A DNA stretch of 40,732 nucleotides from Flavobacterium sp. GTDB taxonomy: Bacteria; Bacteroidota; Bacteroidia; Flavobacteriales; Flavobacteriaceae. The notes beneath the pieces were generated by a model that was given only the letters and a program-made list of their open reading frames with translations, was not told where the DNA came from and did no database searches. The stretch spans positions 1-40,732 of the forward strand of contig NZ_JAQWTM010000077.1 in assembly GCF_029242675.1 (NCBI RefSeq). The letters are read 5' to 3'. Positions within the stretch are counted from its first letter, which is position 1. The number at the start of each line of letters is the position of its first letter. A program made the translations under genes and the position numbers. Below, piece by piece: positions 33,104-40,732 of the stretch.

Positions 33104-34870
33104 TTAGTTAGAAAGCAGTAATTCTAATGAATTAACGTCGATTTTACAAAATTGTTGTTGTTCTAATATGGTTCCTTGCTCGATATAAGAATCAGGAACA
33201 CCTAATGTTAGAAGTTGCGCTTTGTAATTGTATTGAGTAGCAAATTCAGCTATAGCGCTACCAAATCCGCCTATAATGGTTCCGTCTTCAATCGTTATGA
33301 TTTTTTTAAAAGCACGGAAAATGCGGTGTAGTTCTTCTTCATCTAGTGGTTTTACGAATGCAAAATCGTAATGGGCTACGGTATTTGGATGTCCTAAATT
33401 AGCTATTGCAAGTGAAACATTATTGCCTATTGGTCCATTGGACAGCACGGCTGTTTCAGTACCGTGAACTAGGCAATTTGCTTTTCCAATTGTAATGATT
33501 TCATAAGGTTGTATCCAATTAACAGTAACGCCTCTTCCGCGGGGGTATCGTATTGCGATTGGATGATTTAAGCCTAGCTGGGCCGTGTATAGAATATTTC
33601 GAAGCGCTATTTCGTTTAGAGGCGAGTAGATTATTAAATTAGGAATACAACGTAAATAAGCGATATCATACAGCCCGTGGTGTGTTGGACCATCTTCGCC
33701 CACAAGACCTGCGCGATCCAAACAAAAAATTACTGGTAAATTTTGTATTGCAACATCATGAATTACTTGGTCATAAGCGCGCTGCAAAAAAGTCGAGTAA
33801 ATATTGCAATAAACGATCATTCCTTGGGTGGCCATTCCAGCAGCTAGGGTTACTGCGTGCTGTTCCGCTATACCCACATCAAAAGCGCGTTCAGGCAAGG
33901 CTTCCATCATGAATTTTAGAGAGCTACCCGATGGCATTGCGGGTGTTATTCCAATTATTTTTTTGTTCGTTTTGGCTAAATCTAAAATGGTAAGACCAAA
34001 TACGTCTTGGTATTTTGGTGGAAGGTTTTCTTCTGATTTAGAGTGAATTTCTCCTGAAATTGGGTCAAATTTGCCGGGAGCGTGGTATTTCACTTGATCT
34101 TCTTCAGCTTGTTTTAGTCCTTTCCCTTTGGTTGTGATAATATGAAGAAACTTAGGTCCTTTGATCTTTTGTAATCGTTTTAACTCTTTGATGACAGCAT
34201 GAATATCGTGTCCGTCTATGGGTCCTGAATAATCAAAATTCAAGGACTTAATCATGTTGTTTTGTCTCGGATTGGTACCCGTTTTTACAGCAGTCAAGTA
34301 ATTTTTTAAAGCGCCTACACTTGGATCAATTCCTATTGCGTTGTCGTTTAGAATTACTAGTAAATTGGCATCAGTAACTCCAGCGTGGTTTAGACCTTCG
34401 AATGCCATTCCTGCAGCTATGGAGGCATCTCCAATTACTGCAATATGTTGCTTATCGTAATCGCCATTTAAATTAGAAGCAATTGCCATTCCTAGTGCTG
34501 CTGATATGGCGGTAGAAGAGTGGCCTACGCCAAAAGCATCGTATTCACTTTCACTTCTTTTTGGAAAACCAGAAATACCATTGAGCTGCCTGTTCGTGTC
34601 AAATTTTTCTCTTCGGCCTGTTAAAATTTTATGACCATAGGCTTGATGGCCTACATCCCAAATCAAAAGATCTTTAGGAGTGTTAAAAACATAGTGTAAA
34701 GCGATGGTAAGTTCGACTACTCCTAGACTAGCGCCAAGATGTCCTTCTTTTGCTGAAACAATATCAATAATAAAATCACGTAATTCTTTAGCTAACTGAG
34801 GAAGTTGCCATTCGTCAAGTTGGCGTAAATCGGTTGGGTTGATGATAGTAGATAGCAGGTTATTCTTCAT
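33104..34870 (-). CDS. dxs: 1-deoxy-D-xylulose-5-phosphate synthase
   Basis: The enzyme condenses pyruvate and glyceraldehyde-3-phosphate, the first step of the MEP isoprenoid pathway. Typical motifs are present: 'AKEGHLGASLGVVELTIALH' near residue 40, 'GHQAYGHKILTGRR', the thiamine-diphosphate motif beginning 'GDASIAAGMAFEGLNHAG' and continuing to 'LNDNAIGI', then 'GPIDGHD' and 'DVGIAEQHAVTLAAGMA'. At 588 residues it is somewhat shorter than the enterobacterial enzyme (about 620). I see no missing catalytic part. It is cytoplasmic and forms a minus-strand run with the TonB-like gene upstream (27-bp gap) and DUF3078 downstream. Confidence 0.96.
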   Translation of the reverse strand: MKNNLLSTIINPTDLRQLDEWQLPQLAKELRDFIIDIVSAKEGHLGASLGVVELTIALHYVFNTPKDLLIWDVGHQAYGHKILTGRREKFDTNRQLNGISGFPKRSESEYDAFGVGHSSTAISAALGMAIASNLNGDYDKQHIAVIGDASIAAGMAFEGLNHAGVTDANLLVILNDNAIGIDPSVGALKNYLTAVKTGTNPRQNNMIKSLNFDYSGPIDGHDIHAVIKELKRLQKIKGPKFLHIITTKGKGLKQAEEDQVKYHAPGKFDPISGEIHSKSEENLPPKYQDVFGLTILDLAKTNKKIIGITPAMPSGSSLKFMMEALPERAFDVGIAEQHAVTLAAGMATQGMIVYCNIYSTFLQRAYDQVIHDVAIQNLPVIFCLDRAGLVGEDGPTHHGLYDIAYLRCIPNLIIYSPLNEIALRNILYTAQLGLNHPIAIRYPRGRGVTVNWIQPYEIITIGKANCLVHGTETAVLSNGPIGNNVSLAIANLGHPNTVAHYDFAFVKPLDEEELHRIFRAFKKIITIEDGTIIGGFGSAIAEFATQYNYKAQLLTLGVPDSYIEQGTILEQQQFCKIDVNSLELLLSN

Positions 34871-34897
34871 TGTTTTTCAAAAGACAAAATTACATTT

Positions 34898-35860
34898 TTA
34901 ATGTGTAAACATGTAGTTTTCGTACTTTGTAATTTGTTTAATTTCTATAGAGTCAATTTTGGTTAAAATTTGGGTTCTAAAAAAAGACTTTTTAATAGTG
35001 TCTGGTTTAATACTGACTGATAATTGAAATTTGCAATTTCTTTTTTTACCATTTTGTTCTCCAGGATACCACTCAGGTGATGACTTCAGTACTCTTATCA
35101 ATTCTTGGTTGATCGTGCTATTTAGTCCTTTAATAATGGTTACATCATTTAAGGTTCCATTTTGGTCAATTTCAAAAGTAGCTTCAATTTCTCCTTTTAA
35201 GCTTTTATTATTGATAACTTGTTTGTAATTATCTTTAATAAAGGAATAGAATTTGGCAATACCTCCCTTGTAATCTGGATAGACGCTAAGTCCAATAACG
35301 CCATAAGTAGTGTTATCTTCGTAAATTACCTTTTCATCATTTATTGATTGCTCTTTTTTCGATAATGGTTCGTTATAAGTTGTAGCTCTATGTTTTTTGA
35401 ACTTTGCTTGTGGTGTTTTTTTTGACAGGGGTGTTTTATTTTGCAACGAATCAGCAGATTTTGGAGTAAGTGAAGGTATGGTTTCACTGCTTACGATGTC
35501 GTTCGTAATTTCGATTTTATCAATCTTTTGCTTTGTACCATCGTCGTTTTTGCAACTAAATAGCATAGTTCCCATAGTAATGAATAGAGCTAATAAGAAC
35601 AATTTGTTATACTGTGTTTGACTGTATAAAGTTTGTATTGGAATATGAATTGTAATTGAATTCAATTGAGAGCTCTTGAATCTTCCACAAACGTTTGTGT
35701 TTTTTTGAAAATAGTGCGCTATTTCATCGGGCAGCATTGTAGTAAAATCAACAACAGTCTTAGCGCAGCTAGTACAAAACTTTCCATTATTAGTTGGAGT
35801 CATTTTGTTCCAATCTTCGTTGCAAGGTTCAGGAATATTGATTTTATATGTTCGTTCCAT
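34898..35860 (-). CDS. TonB C-terminal-like protein with N-terminal CxxC domain
   Basis: The 320-residue protein starts with a short cytoplasmic domain containing 'KFCTSCAKTVVDFTTMLPDEI' (C29 and C32), then one membrane segment ('LFLLALFITMGTMLFSC', about 87-103), a low-complexity lysine/serine linker and a C-terminal domain near residues 195-300 with the TonB-like pattern 'EIEATFEIDQNGTLNDVTIIKGL' and 'PEWYPGEQNGKKRNCKFQLSVSI'. Such proteins are annotated as energy transducers in Bacteroidota. The N-terminal CxxC module is a known Bacteroidota addition of unknown role. No exbBD genes are nearby. The dxs gene follows 27 bp later. Confidence 0.8.
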   Translation of the reverse strand: MERTYKINIPEPCNEDWNKMTPTNNGKFCTSCAKTVVDFTTMLPDEIAHYFQKNTNVCGRFKSSQLNSITIHIPIQTLYSQTQYNKLFLLALFITMGTMLFSCKNDDGTKQKIDKIEITNDIVSSETIPSLTPKSADSLQNKTPLSKKTPQAKFKKHRATTYNEPLSKKEQSINDEKVIYEDNTTYGVIGLSVYPDYKGGIAKFYSFIKDNYKQVINNKSLKGEIEATFEIDQNGTLNDVTIIKGLNSTINQELIRVLKSSPEWYPGEQNGKKRNCKFQLSVSIKPDTIKKSFFRTQILTKIDSIEIKQITKYENYMFTH

Positions 35861-35877
35861 TTTTGAATTTCAATATT

Positions 35878-35916
35878 TAAAAGTACTAAAAAATAAATTG
35901 TAAAGCGCTACTTTTG
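35878..35916. promoter_or_regulatory. Back-to-back -7 elements for tadA and the TonB-like gene
   Basis: TACTTTTG (35909-35916, plus strand) is a perfect TAnnTTTG box, and TACTTTTA (35885-35878, minus strand) is 7 of 8. The two form an inverted repeat AAAAGTA/TACTTTT. The plus-strand box ends only four bases before the annotated tadA ATG, so tadA may be leaderless or start further in. Confidence 0.45.
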
Positions 35917-35920
35917 CCAT

Positions 35921-36364
35921 ATGGAAAATATTTTCACGGACGAATACTTTATGAAAAAAGCTTTGCAAGAAGCTGAAATGGCTTTTGAAAAAGGTGAGAT
36001 CCCAGTAGGTGCAATTGTTGTTGTCAACAATACGGTTATTGCAAGATCTCATAATTTAACGGAGCTATTAAATGATGTAACTGCTCATGCTGAAATGCAA
36101 TCCATAACCGCTGCAGCCAATTACTTGGGCGGAAAATATTTGAAAGAGTGTACGCTATATGTGACTTTGGAACCTTGCCAAATGTGTGCTGGAGCCTTGT
36201 ATTGGAGTCAAATTACCAAAATAGTTTTTGGTGCTCGAGATGAACAAAGAGGTTTTATAAAAATGGGAACGCAGCTACATCCTAAAACTACTGTTGTGTC
36301 CGGAATTATGGCTGAGGAAGCTTCTAGTTTAATGAAGCGATTTTTTGTTGAGAAGCGGAAATAG
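35921..36364 (+). CDS. tadA: tRNA-specific adenosine deaminase
   Basis: TadA converts adenosine to inosine at the wobble position of tRNA-Arg(ACG). The zinc site is complete: 'HAEMQ' with H56-A57-E58 and 'PCQMC' at residues 85-89, with the family stretch 'EKGEIPVGAIVV' and 'ALYWSQITKIVFGARDEQRG'. The length of 147 residues is normal. The start at 35921 matches the usual N-terminus ('FTDEYFMKKALQEAEMAF'); the internal ATG at 35951 would remove part of the first helix, but the promoter position makes it worth checking. It is cytoplasmic. Confidence 0.93.
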   Translation: MENIFTDEYFMKKALQEAEMAFEKGEIPVGAIVVVNNTVIARSHNLTELLNDVTAHAEMQSITAAANYLGGKYLKECTLYVTLEPCQMCAGALYWSQITKIVFGARDEQRGFIKMGTQLHPKTTVVSGIMAEEASSLMKRFFVEKRK

Positions 36365-36384
36365 TAGGTAACTAAAGCGTCGTT

Positions 36385-36954
36385 TTAATACAAGTATAAA
36401 ATGCACAAGCATAAAAATAAAAGAAATGAATTCAGGCAGATAATATTATAAAAGGAATTCTCTCCTATATTCTTTTTTGTATGTAAAATTATTAGGCTGC
36501 ACACTATAGAAAATAAAAAACCATCAAACAAATAGAGTAATACACCTGTTAATCCTGACGATATTTTTTTTGAATAATCTGTTTTTGAAGAGTACACTTT
36601 ACTATTGTTTTTAAATAGGGATGTAAATTCTATAGTGATATCATTTTCTTCGATGAATGTTTTTTCAGTTGTAAAAGAATGCCCTTTTGCAGTAAAGAAC
36701 CGATAGGCAACCGCCGTTCTACTGCTTCCTGCTTTATTTCTCACGTACTCGATACGATAGTGAGTTATCTCATCATTTACAGTAGTTTTTGGTAAAAAGT
36801 AAAAATCGATTAAAACACTTGATACTACAATTCCAACTACAATAAGTAGCGCTTCGACTAGTTTTCTGTATTTTGTGACGAACTCATTGCTTTCTTCAAG
36901 TAGGATATCATTTCCCAGATTGAGTTGTGATGTATTCCTGTTTTTAGGTGTCAT
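36385..36954 (-). CDS. Membrane protein of unknown function (189 aa)
   Basis: The protein has about three hydrophobic segments ('LLIVVGIVVSSVLIDFYFLP' near 45-65, 'LLYLFDGFLFSIVCSLIIL' near 140-158, and 'ICLNSFLLFLCLCILYLY' at the end), with a soluble beta-rich loop between the first and second. I recognise no family. It is convergent with tadA and about 80 bp downstream of the ion-channel gene in the same direction, so the two may share a transcript. Confidence 0.65.
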   Translation of the reverse strand: MTPKNRNTSQLNLGNDILLEESNEFVTKYRKLVEALLIVVGIVVSSVLIDFYFLPKTTVNDEITHYRIEYVRNKAGSSRTAVAYRFFTAKGHSFTTEKTFIEENDITIEFTSLFKNNSKVYSSKTDYSKKISSGLTGVLLYLFDGFLFSIVCSLIILHTKKNIGENSFYNIICLNSFLLFLCLCILYLY

Positions 36955-37034
36955 TATTTAATAGTAAAAGTTGTGGCTTGTTTAAAAGTATTATTTGTTT
37001 GTCCATACGATTATTTTACGATCGCACCTCCTAA

Positions 37035-38075
37035 TTAACTAATCTGCTCAATTACGATCTCGTGATTATAAGTGCCGCATTGTAAGTCAGTCCATTCCCA
37101 TCCATCGTCATTAATTAAGGATAAAAGTAATCTCCGTCTAGTAGTAAGTTTCATGTATTCCAAGTCAATTGCAGTTCCTGACAAGATGGGAATTCCTTGA
37201 TTCTCCAAGTCAGTTAATAGCTGAATGGGAGGCGTTTTTTTGCCAGGGGTTATAAAAGTGGCTGGTAAAGTAACTAAATAGCTTGATATTGCTTTTCTAA
37301 GCCGAATTAAAACATTGTAGGAAGGCTGTTGGTCTTTTGGAATATTATAAAGTAATACGGTAATTACCTCGTCTAGATTAGTAATATTAAGTACAAATGC
37401 TTCTTTCTTGTCTGACGAATGAAAAAAATGTAAAACCGAATAGGCTTTGTGGTTTTGCGCATGTAAAATTATGGAGTCAATTAGAGGTATAAATGGTTGT
37501 TCTAGTTCTTTAAAATTACTTCCGTTCCAGTAATTCAACAATATTTCTTGAACCGACCCGCCTAAAGTGTTGATGTTGACACTTATTTTTCGTTTTGTAA
37601 TCTCAGCCGACACTACCGGAATCAAATAGGTAATGGCTATTGAAATTAGTATAAGGCCCGTAAATGATAGTATTGCCGTAAGGATATCCCAAAAATTCCC
37701 TTCGGGTTCTATATCACCTAGTCCCAAAGTTGAAAGGGTATAGCCTGTAAAAAATATTTTGTTAACTATCGTTGTGGTGGTATTTGTTTCTACATTCATC
37801 AACGACTTGGGCTCACTAATAAATAATAAACTAGCCGAAATCCAAATTAGCAACAACCAGTTAATCAAGATAGAAACTAAGATTATAGCACCGCCAAATT
37901 GCAGTACTTTTCGGCGTCCCATTTTTTTATTGATTCTCAACAAGGCACTCCAAATAGACTTAGAAAGTCGTCTTGTTAAAAAACCGGCTCCTCTAACAGA
38001 TAGTGAAGTGTTAATTAAGTCGGTAGCTGTAATTACTAAAAGTATAACGCCTAGGATAAATATAAAGTAGTTCAT
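37035..38075 (-). CDS. Two-pore-helix ion channel family protein (potassium-channel-like)
   Basis: The 346-residue protein has three N-terminal hydrophobic segments (about 3-18, 62-86 and 131-152), with a pore loop 'TGYTLSTLGLGDIEPEG' between the last two (about 110-126). This matches the Ion_trans_2 pore; the filter is TLGLGD (residues 116-121), not the canonical TVGYGD, so potassium selectivity is not certain. The C-terminal 190 residues form a cytoplasmic domain without an evident RCK nucleotide-binding signature; its ligand is unknown. It is an inner-membrane protein. It is a single gene or shares a transcript with the small membrane protein downstream. Confidence 0.82.
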   Translation of the reverse strand: MNYFIFILGVILLVITATDLINTSLSVRGAGFLTRRLSKSIWSALLRINKKMGRRKVLQFGGAIILVSILINWLLLIWISASLLFISEPKSLMNVETNTTTTIVNKIFFTGYTLSTLGLGDIEPEGNFWDILTAILSFTGLILISIAITYLIPVVSAEITKRKISVNINTLGGSVQEILLNYWNGSNFKELEQPFIPLIDSIILHAQNHKAYSVLHFFHSSDKKEAFVLNITNLDEVITVLLYNIPKDQQPSYNVLIRLRKAISSYLVTLPATFITPGKKTPPIQLLTDLENQGIPILSGTAIDLEYMKLTTRRRLLLSLINDDGWEWTDLQCGTYNHEIVIEQIS

Positions 38076-38446
38076 AAGTTTTATTTAGCAACTATTTGTA
38101 ATTTGAATAACCACATTGTATGCAGTTTTTCACGGTGGTCTAATATAGTTATTAAAAATATAACGAGTGGGTACCTTTATTTATTTGTTGCGATGAATGG
38201 GTTTGATTGTATTACTATCGATAGGATTTGTGATAATGGAATAAAAAATTATTGTTGCAATCATGCAATTTTATGTTGGTTCAATGCCTGTGACTTGTAT
38301 TATAAAAGAGAAACAATATATAAAAAGTTGCATGCTCATCATGTTATTATTTGGCAAATGAAGTTTCTTTGATGGAATTGTAAATTGATTCGAGCTGGAA
38401 TTTGGGTACAAAAAAACCGCTAATCTTGCGAAAAGCGGTTTGATGT
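38076..38446. other. Intergenic stretch without a supported gene
   Basis: This 371-bp gap lies between RNase G and the channel gene. It contains only the plus-strand ORF 38103-38372 (starting at TTG, low-complexity, rich in Cys/His/Tyr/Ile without domain signal), which I consider spurious, and the RNase G terminator near its end. Confidence 0.55.
38414..38441 (-). terminator. Terminator of the RNase G gene
   Basis: On the minus strand an AAACCGCT/AGCGGTTT stem with a 12-nt loop is followed by a T-tract (TTTTTTGT), six bases after the RNase G stop codon. Confidence 0.75.
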
Positions 38447-39991
38447 TTAGTCTTTTATAGCATTTCCTTGTTTATCAAAGAAATGATATTCTAAATACGT
38501 GTAAGCGTCACGAGGTATAATTTTCACCCATTTTTTATGTTCAAGAAACCATTTTGAACGTAATGATGGAAAACCTTTGGTAAGGTATGCGGCCACAAAA
38601 GGGTGTACATTAAGTACCACTTTTTTATGGTTTTTTAATACTCCTTCTAGATCAGATATGATTTTGTCGATGATAATTATTGGCGCTTCAATTTCGCCAT
38701 TTACATCGTTTGGATCTTCTTCTCTAGTTTTTATATTTCTTTCGGGTCTTACTCTTTGTCGTGTGATTTGGACTAATCCAAATTTACTAGGAGGTAAGAT
38801 TTTGTGTTTTGCTTTATCGTCGCTCATTTCTTCCCGCAGGAATTCGAACAATGTTTTGCGGTTTTCGGGATTAGACAAGTCGATAAAATCAACTACAATT
38901 ATTCCGCCCATATCTCGTAAACGCAATTGTCTAGCGATTTCAGCAGCGGCAATCATATTGACTTCCATGGCAGTGTCCTCTTGATTGGAGGCTTTATTAG
39001 AACGGTTTCCGCTGTTTACGTCTATAACGTGCAAAGCTTCAGTATGTTCAATAATAAGATAAGCCCCTTTACTCATGGATACTGTTTTTCCAAAAGAAGT
39101 TTTGATTTGTCTCTCAATGTTGTATTTCTCAAAAATAGGCGTATCATTTGACTGATAAAACTTTACAATTGATTGTTTGGATGGTGCAATTTCTTGCAAG
39201 TAATCCTTTGTTTGGTTGTACAACTCTTCATCATCAATTTGAATACTCGTAAAAGTATCATTAAACACGTCTCTAAGGATAGAAGAAGCTCTATTGAGTT
39301 CCCCTAGAACCTTTGACGGATGATGAGCAGTTGGTAATTTTTTACACATTGCAGTCCATCTGCTAAGCAGGTTCTGCAAATCTTTTTCTAATTCGGCTGT
39401 ATTTTTGCCTTCGGCTACTGTACGAACAATAACACCAAATCCTTTTGGTTTGATGGATTGTACAAGTTTTTTGAGTCGGTCTTTTTCTTTACGATCTTCT
39501 ATTTTTTGAGAAATAGAAACCCGATCAGAGAAAGGAACTAAAACAATAAACCTACCGGCAAGAGAAAGCTCAGCGCTAATTCTTGGCCCTTTGGTTGATA
39601 TTGGTTCTTTTACTACTTGTACTAAGATAGATTGATTGGCGTTTATTACCTCGGTAATGGTTCCATCTTTGTCTATCTCTTTTTCAAACTGAAAGTTTTT
39701 TAGGGAGAAATCTTTTATTTTACCTGCGCTTACAAGTTTTATGAATTTCAACTGAGAAGTTAAATTAGGACCTAGATCATGATAGTGTAAAAAGGCATCT
39801 TTTTCGAAGCCTACATTTACAAAAGCAGCGTTAAGTCCAGCAACGGGTTTTCGTATTTTGGCAATAAAAATATCACCTACTTGAAAGTTGCTTTTTTCTT
39901 CTTCCTTGTGTAATTCAATTAGTTTTCCATCTTTTAATAAGGCAAAATCTACGAAATCAGAACTAGATCTAATGATTAATTCTTTATTCAT
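38447..39991 (-). CDS. rng: Ribonuclease E/G family endoribonuclease
   Basis: The 514-residue protein is the short RNase G type. An S1-like RNA-binding region lies near the N-terminus ('FQVGDIFIAKIRKPVAGLNAAFVNVG', then 'DAFLHYHDLG'). The catalytic DNase-I-like domain has the metal-binding aspartates in 'HVIDVNSGNRS' (about residue 324) and 'IIVVDFIDLSNPENR' (about 366-369). 'KFGLVQITRQRVRP' is also diagnostic. It processes rRNA and mRNA in the cytoplasm. The gene order HU, small basic protein, rng on one strand is common in Bacteroidota. It lacks the long RNase E scaffold tail. Confidence 0.95.
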   Translation of the reverse strand: MNKELIIRSSSDFVDFALLKDGKLIELHKEEEKSNFQVGDIFIAKIRKPVAGLNAAFVNVGFEKDAFLHYHDLGPNLTSQLKFIKLVSAGKIKDFSLKNFQFEKEIDKDGTITEVINANQSILVQVVKEPISTKGPRISAELSLAGRFIVLVPFSDRVSISQKIEDRKEKDRLKKLVQSIKPKGFGVIVRTVAEGKNTAELEKDLQNLLSRWTAMCKKLPTAHHPSKVLGELNRASSILRDVFNDTFTSIQIDDEELYNQTKDYLQEIAPSKQSIVKFYQSNDTPIFEKYNIERQIKTSFGKTVSMSKGAYLIIEHTEALHVIDVNSGNRSNKASNQEDTAMEVNMIAAAEIARQLRLRDMGGIIVVDFIDLSNPENRKTLFEFLREEMSDDKAKHKILPPSKFGLVQITRQRVRPERNIKTREEDPNDVNGEIEAPIIIIDKIISDLEGVLKNHKKVVLNVHPFVAAYLTKGFPSLRSKWFLEHKKWVKIIPRDAYTYLEYHFFDKQGNAIKD

Positions 39992-40195
39992 TTGTAAATT
40001 TTTATCCGAACTTTTTGGCGTTGGGCTTTAGGCCACAAGCTAATTGTAGGGATGGATTAAACAATAATTTAACAGGCATTGTACCCGGGGAAAACTAGCT
40101 GGCAGTTTTGTAAAAGTAATGATCAGCGGGCTGAATACTACTAACGGCTGACTGTGTGCTAATTTTCAATTTCAATGAACGTTTACGTTTAAAAA

Positions 40196-40222
40196 GAAAA
40201 AAGTAGTTAAAAACTACTTTTT
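40196..40222 (-). terminator. Terminator overlapping the end of the 30-aa gene
   Basis: AAAAAGTAGTT and AACTACTTTTT form an 11-bp stem with a short AAA-type loop and continue into TTTTTTC on the minus strand. The stem includes the stop codon of the small basic gene. Confidence 0.7.
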
Positions 40223-40306
40223 CTTTTTGTGACGGTTAGCTCTCGCTCTTTTTTTTCTTTTGTGCGTAGCTACCTTATGTCTCTTTCTTTTTTTACCACT
40301 TGGCAT
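40214..40306 (-). CDS. 30-aa very basic protein, possibly ribosome-associated
   Basis: The product starts MPSGKKRKRHKVATHKRKK and ends 'RANRHKKKK'; over half its residues are Lys, Arg or His. I recognise it as a short protein type that recurs in Bacteroidota between HU and rng, often left unannotated. The composition fits an RNA-binding or ribosomal protein; a Bacteroidota-specific ribosomal protein (bL38) is known from the Flavobacterium ribosome structure, but I cannot tell whether this is it. The frame is clean, the ATG follows the HU gene by 28 bp, and a terminator overlaps the stop. It is too short for the ORF track. Confidence 0.75.
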   Translation of the reverse strand: MPSGKKRKRHKVATHKRKKRARANRHKKKK

Positions 40307-40334
40307 AATCGTTTAGATTTTATGATTAATAATA

Positions 40335-40625
40335 TTATTTTGCTTCGTTATTTGTTTTTACTCCTTCTACAAAAACTTTTGCAGGTTTAAATGCAGGAAT
40401 GTTGTGTGCAGGTATTTTGATAGTTGTATTTTTAGAAATATTTCTACCTGTTTTTTCAGCTCTTGTTTTCACGATGAAACTTCCAAAACCTCTTAAATAT
40501 ACATTGTCTCCAGTCTCTAATGAATTTTTAACTTCATTCATAAAAGTCTCTACTGTTGCTTGAACATCACCCTTTTCAAGACCTAATTTTTCTGAAATTT
40601 TTGCTACGATATCTGCTTTCGTCAT
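40335..40625 (-). CDS. HU family DNA-binding protein
   Basis: The 96-residue protein is a normal HU/IHF monomer: helices 'TKADIVAKISEKLGLEKGDVQATVETF', the 'LRGFGSFIVKTRAEKTGRNISKNTTIKIPA' beta arm and 'PAFKPAKVFVEGV' at the end. 'RNISKNTTIKIPAHNIPAFKP' has the DNA-intercalating proline. It organises the nucleoid in the cytoplasm as a homo- or heterodimer. It heads a likely HU-small basic protein unit, with rng following in the same direction, and has a textbook promoter upstream. Confidence 0.95.
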   Translation of the reverse strand: MTKADIVAKISEKLGLEKGDVQATVETFMNEVKNSLETGDNVYLRGFGSFIVKTRAEKTGRNISKNTTIKIPAHNIPAFKPAKVFVEGVKTNNEAK

Positions 40626-40668
40626 TTTCTTCCTTATTTATTATATTGTAATAATTTTTTTGAGTTTG

Positions 40669-40700
40669 CAAATATAGGAATTTAAAAAACAATTATTCAA
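40669..40700 (-). promoter_or_regulatory. Promoter of the HU gene (TTG-N21-TATATTTG)
   Basis: On the minus strand TTG (40700-40698) and a perfect TATATTTG (40676-40669) are 21 bp apart. The start codon is about 43 bp downstream. This is the best complete promoter in the window. Confidence 0.6.
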
Positions 40701-40732
40701 GCTAATTCATTAAATTTTAATCACATAAACTT

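Noticed and set aside
38103-38372. 89-aa plus-strand ORF between rng and the channel gene
   Set aside because: It starts at TTG, has no recognisable domain and an odd composition (many Cys, His, Ile and Tyr). It is probably chance.
39992-40213. Candidate RNA gene between rng and the small basic gene
   Set aside because: About 220 bp with no clear promoter, stem or ORF beyond the small gene's terminator. Nothing could be supported.
1-40732. CRISPR arrays, tRNA, rRNA, prophage or insertion sequence
   Set aside because: No direct-repeat array, tRNA cloverleaf, rRNA, integrase or transposase was recognised in the window.

Overview
The window looks like chromosome from a member of the Bacteroidota, most likely Flavobacterium or a close relative. 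The evidence is AT-rich DNA, type IX secretion (T9SS) sorting domains, a PorP/SprF protein, a DUF3078 protein, monofunctional aspartokinase, promoters of the form TTG-N(~18-23)-TAnnTTTG, and little sign of Shine-Dalgarno sequences. Most of the window is ordinary core genome. I see no prophage, complete insertion sequence, CRISPR array, rRNA or tRNA.

Layout. (1) 1-5.7 kb: the 3' part of a giant repeat adhesin with a type B T9SS sorting domain, followed by a PorP/SprF protein and a PD40/OmpA protein; together they form a surface-adhesin export and anchoring cassette. (2) 5.7-12.2 kb, minus strand: a MurG-like glycosyltransferase, a 1142-residue outer-membrane beta-barrel candidate, aspartokinase and a GNAT acetyltransferase. 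(3) 12.3-18.4 kb: fructose-bisphosphatase, a TerB-like protein, an operon of HupE/UreJ-like protein, dCMP deaminase and S41 peptidase, a small membrane protein, a MarC protein and a DUF3109 protein. (4) 18.7-22.3 kb: class Ia ribonucleotide reductase nrdB and nrdA. With dCMP deaminase and dgt this makes a dNTP-supply theme. (5) 22.4-27.7 kb: the accessory-looking part, with small proteins, structured repeats and a minus-strand thiol/peroxide-type operon (52-aa leader gene, AhpD-like protein, thioredoxin, OsmC, YHS protein) beside an AraC regulator. (6) 27.9-36.4 kb: dgt, a secreted M36 metallopeptidase with a type A T9SS signal, DUF3078, dxs, a TonB-like protein and tadA. (7) 36.4-40.7 kb: two membrane proteins (one an ion channel), RNase G/E, a 30-aa very basic protein missed by the ORF track, and HU.

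The most interesting signal is not a protein. Four copies of a ~75-105 bp dispersed repeat (19722-19825, 22692-22795, 26382-26486, 26816-26890) share conserved outer arms (TTAGCCC...ATCC and GATTG...GCTCC) but carry different palindromic cores. Two copies with the same core sit in inverted orientation on either side of nrdA. This looks like a miniature element or REP-like family with exchangeable hairpin cores. Second in interest are the compact thiol-stress operon, with an inverted repeat TGCGAC-N21-GTCGCA over its predicted promoter, and three unannotated small ORFs (22516-22641, 26087-26245, 40214-40306).
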